Positions 22,428 through 23,219 of a stretch of 23,219 nt of DNA are shown piece after piece. Position numbers and translations under genes: made by a program. Location of the stretch: positions 1 to 23,219 of the forward strand of contig NZ_JBAKFX010000060.1 in assembly GCF_037577855.1 (NCBI RefSeq), written 5' to 3'. Below the pieces are notes generated by a model that worked only from the letters and a program-made list of their open reading frames with translations, made no database searches and was not told the DNA's origin. The stretch comes from Dethiothermospora halolimnae (lineage in GTDB: Bacteria > Bacillota > Clostridia > Tissierellales > VENL01). Every line of letters starts with the position of its first letter. Within the stretch, counting starts at the first letter, position 1.

Positions 22428-23069
22428 TTAATTTTTTTCGAATATCTCCAAAATACAGTCGTTTAAATCCTTCATTATAGATTCTTTTACATCTTGACTC
22501 ATATTTAAAATTCCATCTAATTCATATTGAAAAGATCTTATGGCTGAATCAATATGAGGTTTAAAGTCAAATTCACCAGTTCTTTCATTATGGTCAAACC
22601 CTAAGCCTATTGAATCAGGGATGTTATCGCCTATTTTATCCATAATAGAAACTTTTTTATCAACAAGCATAATAGCCTTTTCTATACTATCTTTAAAAAT
22701 TTTTTCATTTTTAAAATTTTTATTTCCTTTAAGTTTTAAAAAAATATCAACTGTAATTTTTTCATTAGAATTAGGCTTTTTCATAAAAACTCTATAGAAT
22801 CTAGCAGATATATCTTTATCTGTGGAGGCTTCCACACTTGTGCTTTCTAATGGATTTGATAGGTATTTAGAAATGTTAGAGACATTAAAAACTTCTGCCT
22901 TGTAATCCGATTTATATCTCAAATAACTATTATCTGCGTGCCTTACTTTCTTGTTTTTAACTTGATTATTAAATACATTATTGAAATCTTTTTTATTTTT
23001 TGTAATAGTATTTTTCTTAAAATTAGAATAATTATATTTACCAACAGTATTCATAGGAGTTATACTCAT
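22428..23069 (-). CDS. Paralogous protein B, unknown
   Basis: 213 residues from ATG 23069 (MSITPMNTVGKYNYSNF), preferred over ATG 23075, which is too close to the AGGAAGGGG ribosome site; this mirrors the start choice in paralog A. Shared blocks: KYNYSN, NNQ-x-KNKKVRH, FMKKPNSNEKIT-x-DI, LKLKGNK-x-FKNE and DSIEKAIMLVDK, then a TGEFDFK-x-HID motif. No signal peptide, membrane helix or catalytic motif. It points toward paralog A from the other side of a 3.3-kb interval. Function unknown. Confidence 0.75.
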   Translation of the reverse strand: MSITPMNTVGKYNYSNFKKNTITKNKKDFNNVFNNQVKNKKVRHADNSYLRYKSDYKAEVFNVSNISKYLSNPLESTSVEASTDKDISARFYRVFMKKPNSNEKITVDIFLKLKGNKNFKNEKIFKDSIEKAIMLVDKKVSIMDKIGDNIPDSIGLGFDHNERTGEFDFKPHIDSAIRSFQYELDGILNMSQDVKESIMKDLNDCILEIFEKN

Positions 23070-23092
23070 ATACATACCCCTTCCTAAAATTT

Positions 23093-23132
23093 GGTTTTGT
23101 CAAAAGTTTCATCAAAAAACCTTGACAAAACC
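23093..23132. promoter_or_regulatory. Inverted repeat upstream of paralog B
   Basis: GGTTTTGTCAA (23093-23103) and TTGACAAAACC (23122-23132), a perfect 11-bp inverted repeat with an 18-base spacer, just upstream of the ribosome site of paralog B. It may be an operator or a leader hairpin; no equivalent is seen upstream of paralog A. Confidence 0.4.
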
Positions 23133-23219
23133 TTTATTTTTACAAATTTATATATAAAATACTTGCCACCCCCAAAAATAGGGTACAATTTTATTGACAA
23201 GATAAAATTAAGACCAATA

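Overview
The window is very AT-rich (well under 35% G+C by eye). It uses strong AGGAGG-type ribosome binding sites, occasional TTG/GTG starts and rho-independent hairpins, and carries several oxygen-sensitive radical SAM enzymes. This fits an anaerobic low-G+C Firmicute (Clostridia or Tissierellia); I cannot name a species. No rRNA, tRNA or CRISPR array is visible.

Left end (1-2130): the 3' part of an acidic coiled-coil protein built of 62-residue tandem repeats, a small membrane-protein gene on the minus strand, terminators, and an inverted-repeat region in front of a good promoter.

Centre (2131-12990): a peptide natural-product (RiPP) locus. Order: radical SAM/SPASM 1, radical SAM/SPASM 2 with an N-terminal recognition-like region, a 49-residue three-cysteine candidate precursor peptide, a 21-codon gene remnant, a type-1 ABC exporter without a peptidase domain, a cytoplasmic subtilisin-like (S8) protease, radical SAM/SPASM 3. 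A terminator and a new promoter then lead into an FtsX/MacB-type permease and its ATPase, followed by a four-helix membrane protein. Proposed flow: precursor bound and modified by the three radical SAM enzymes, leader cut by the S8 protease, product exported by the exporter, producer protected by the permease/ATPase and perhaps the last membrane protein. The 21-codon remnant is a deletion scar: its first 11 codons match the start of the permease gene and the rest matches the end of the ATPase gene, so a second permease/ATPase copy once lay between precursor and exporter.

Right half (13052-23219): a rearranged accessory region. A sulfonate/nitrate-type ABC permease gene follows the 3' remnant of its ATPase gene, which is broken at a junction with a small membrane-protein gene. 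That small gene and its upstream flank (205 bp) recur about 6.7 kb to the right in the same orientation, at the junction with a histidine kinase gene that has lost its 5' part. Between the copies lie a zinc metalloprotease with a coupled small ORF, two coiled-coil genes with duplicated promoters, a large serine recombinase, a 59-residue ORF, one member of a paralogous pair, a small membrane protein and a secreted protein. The second paralog lies at the right edge in convergent orientation, beyond a 490-base stretch rich in hairpins but without a gene.
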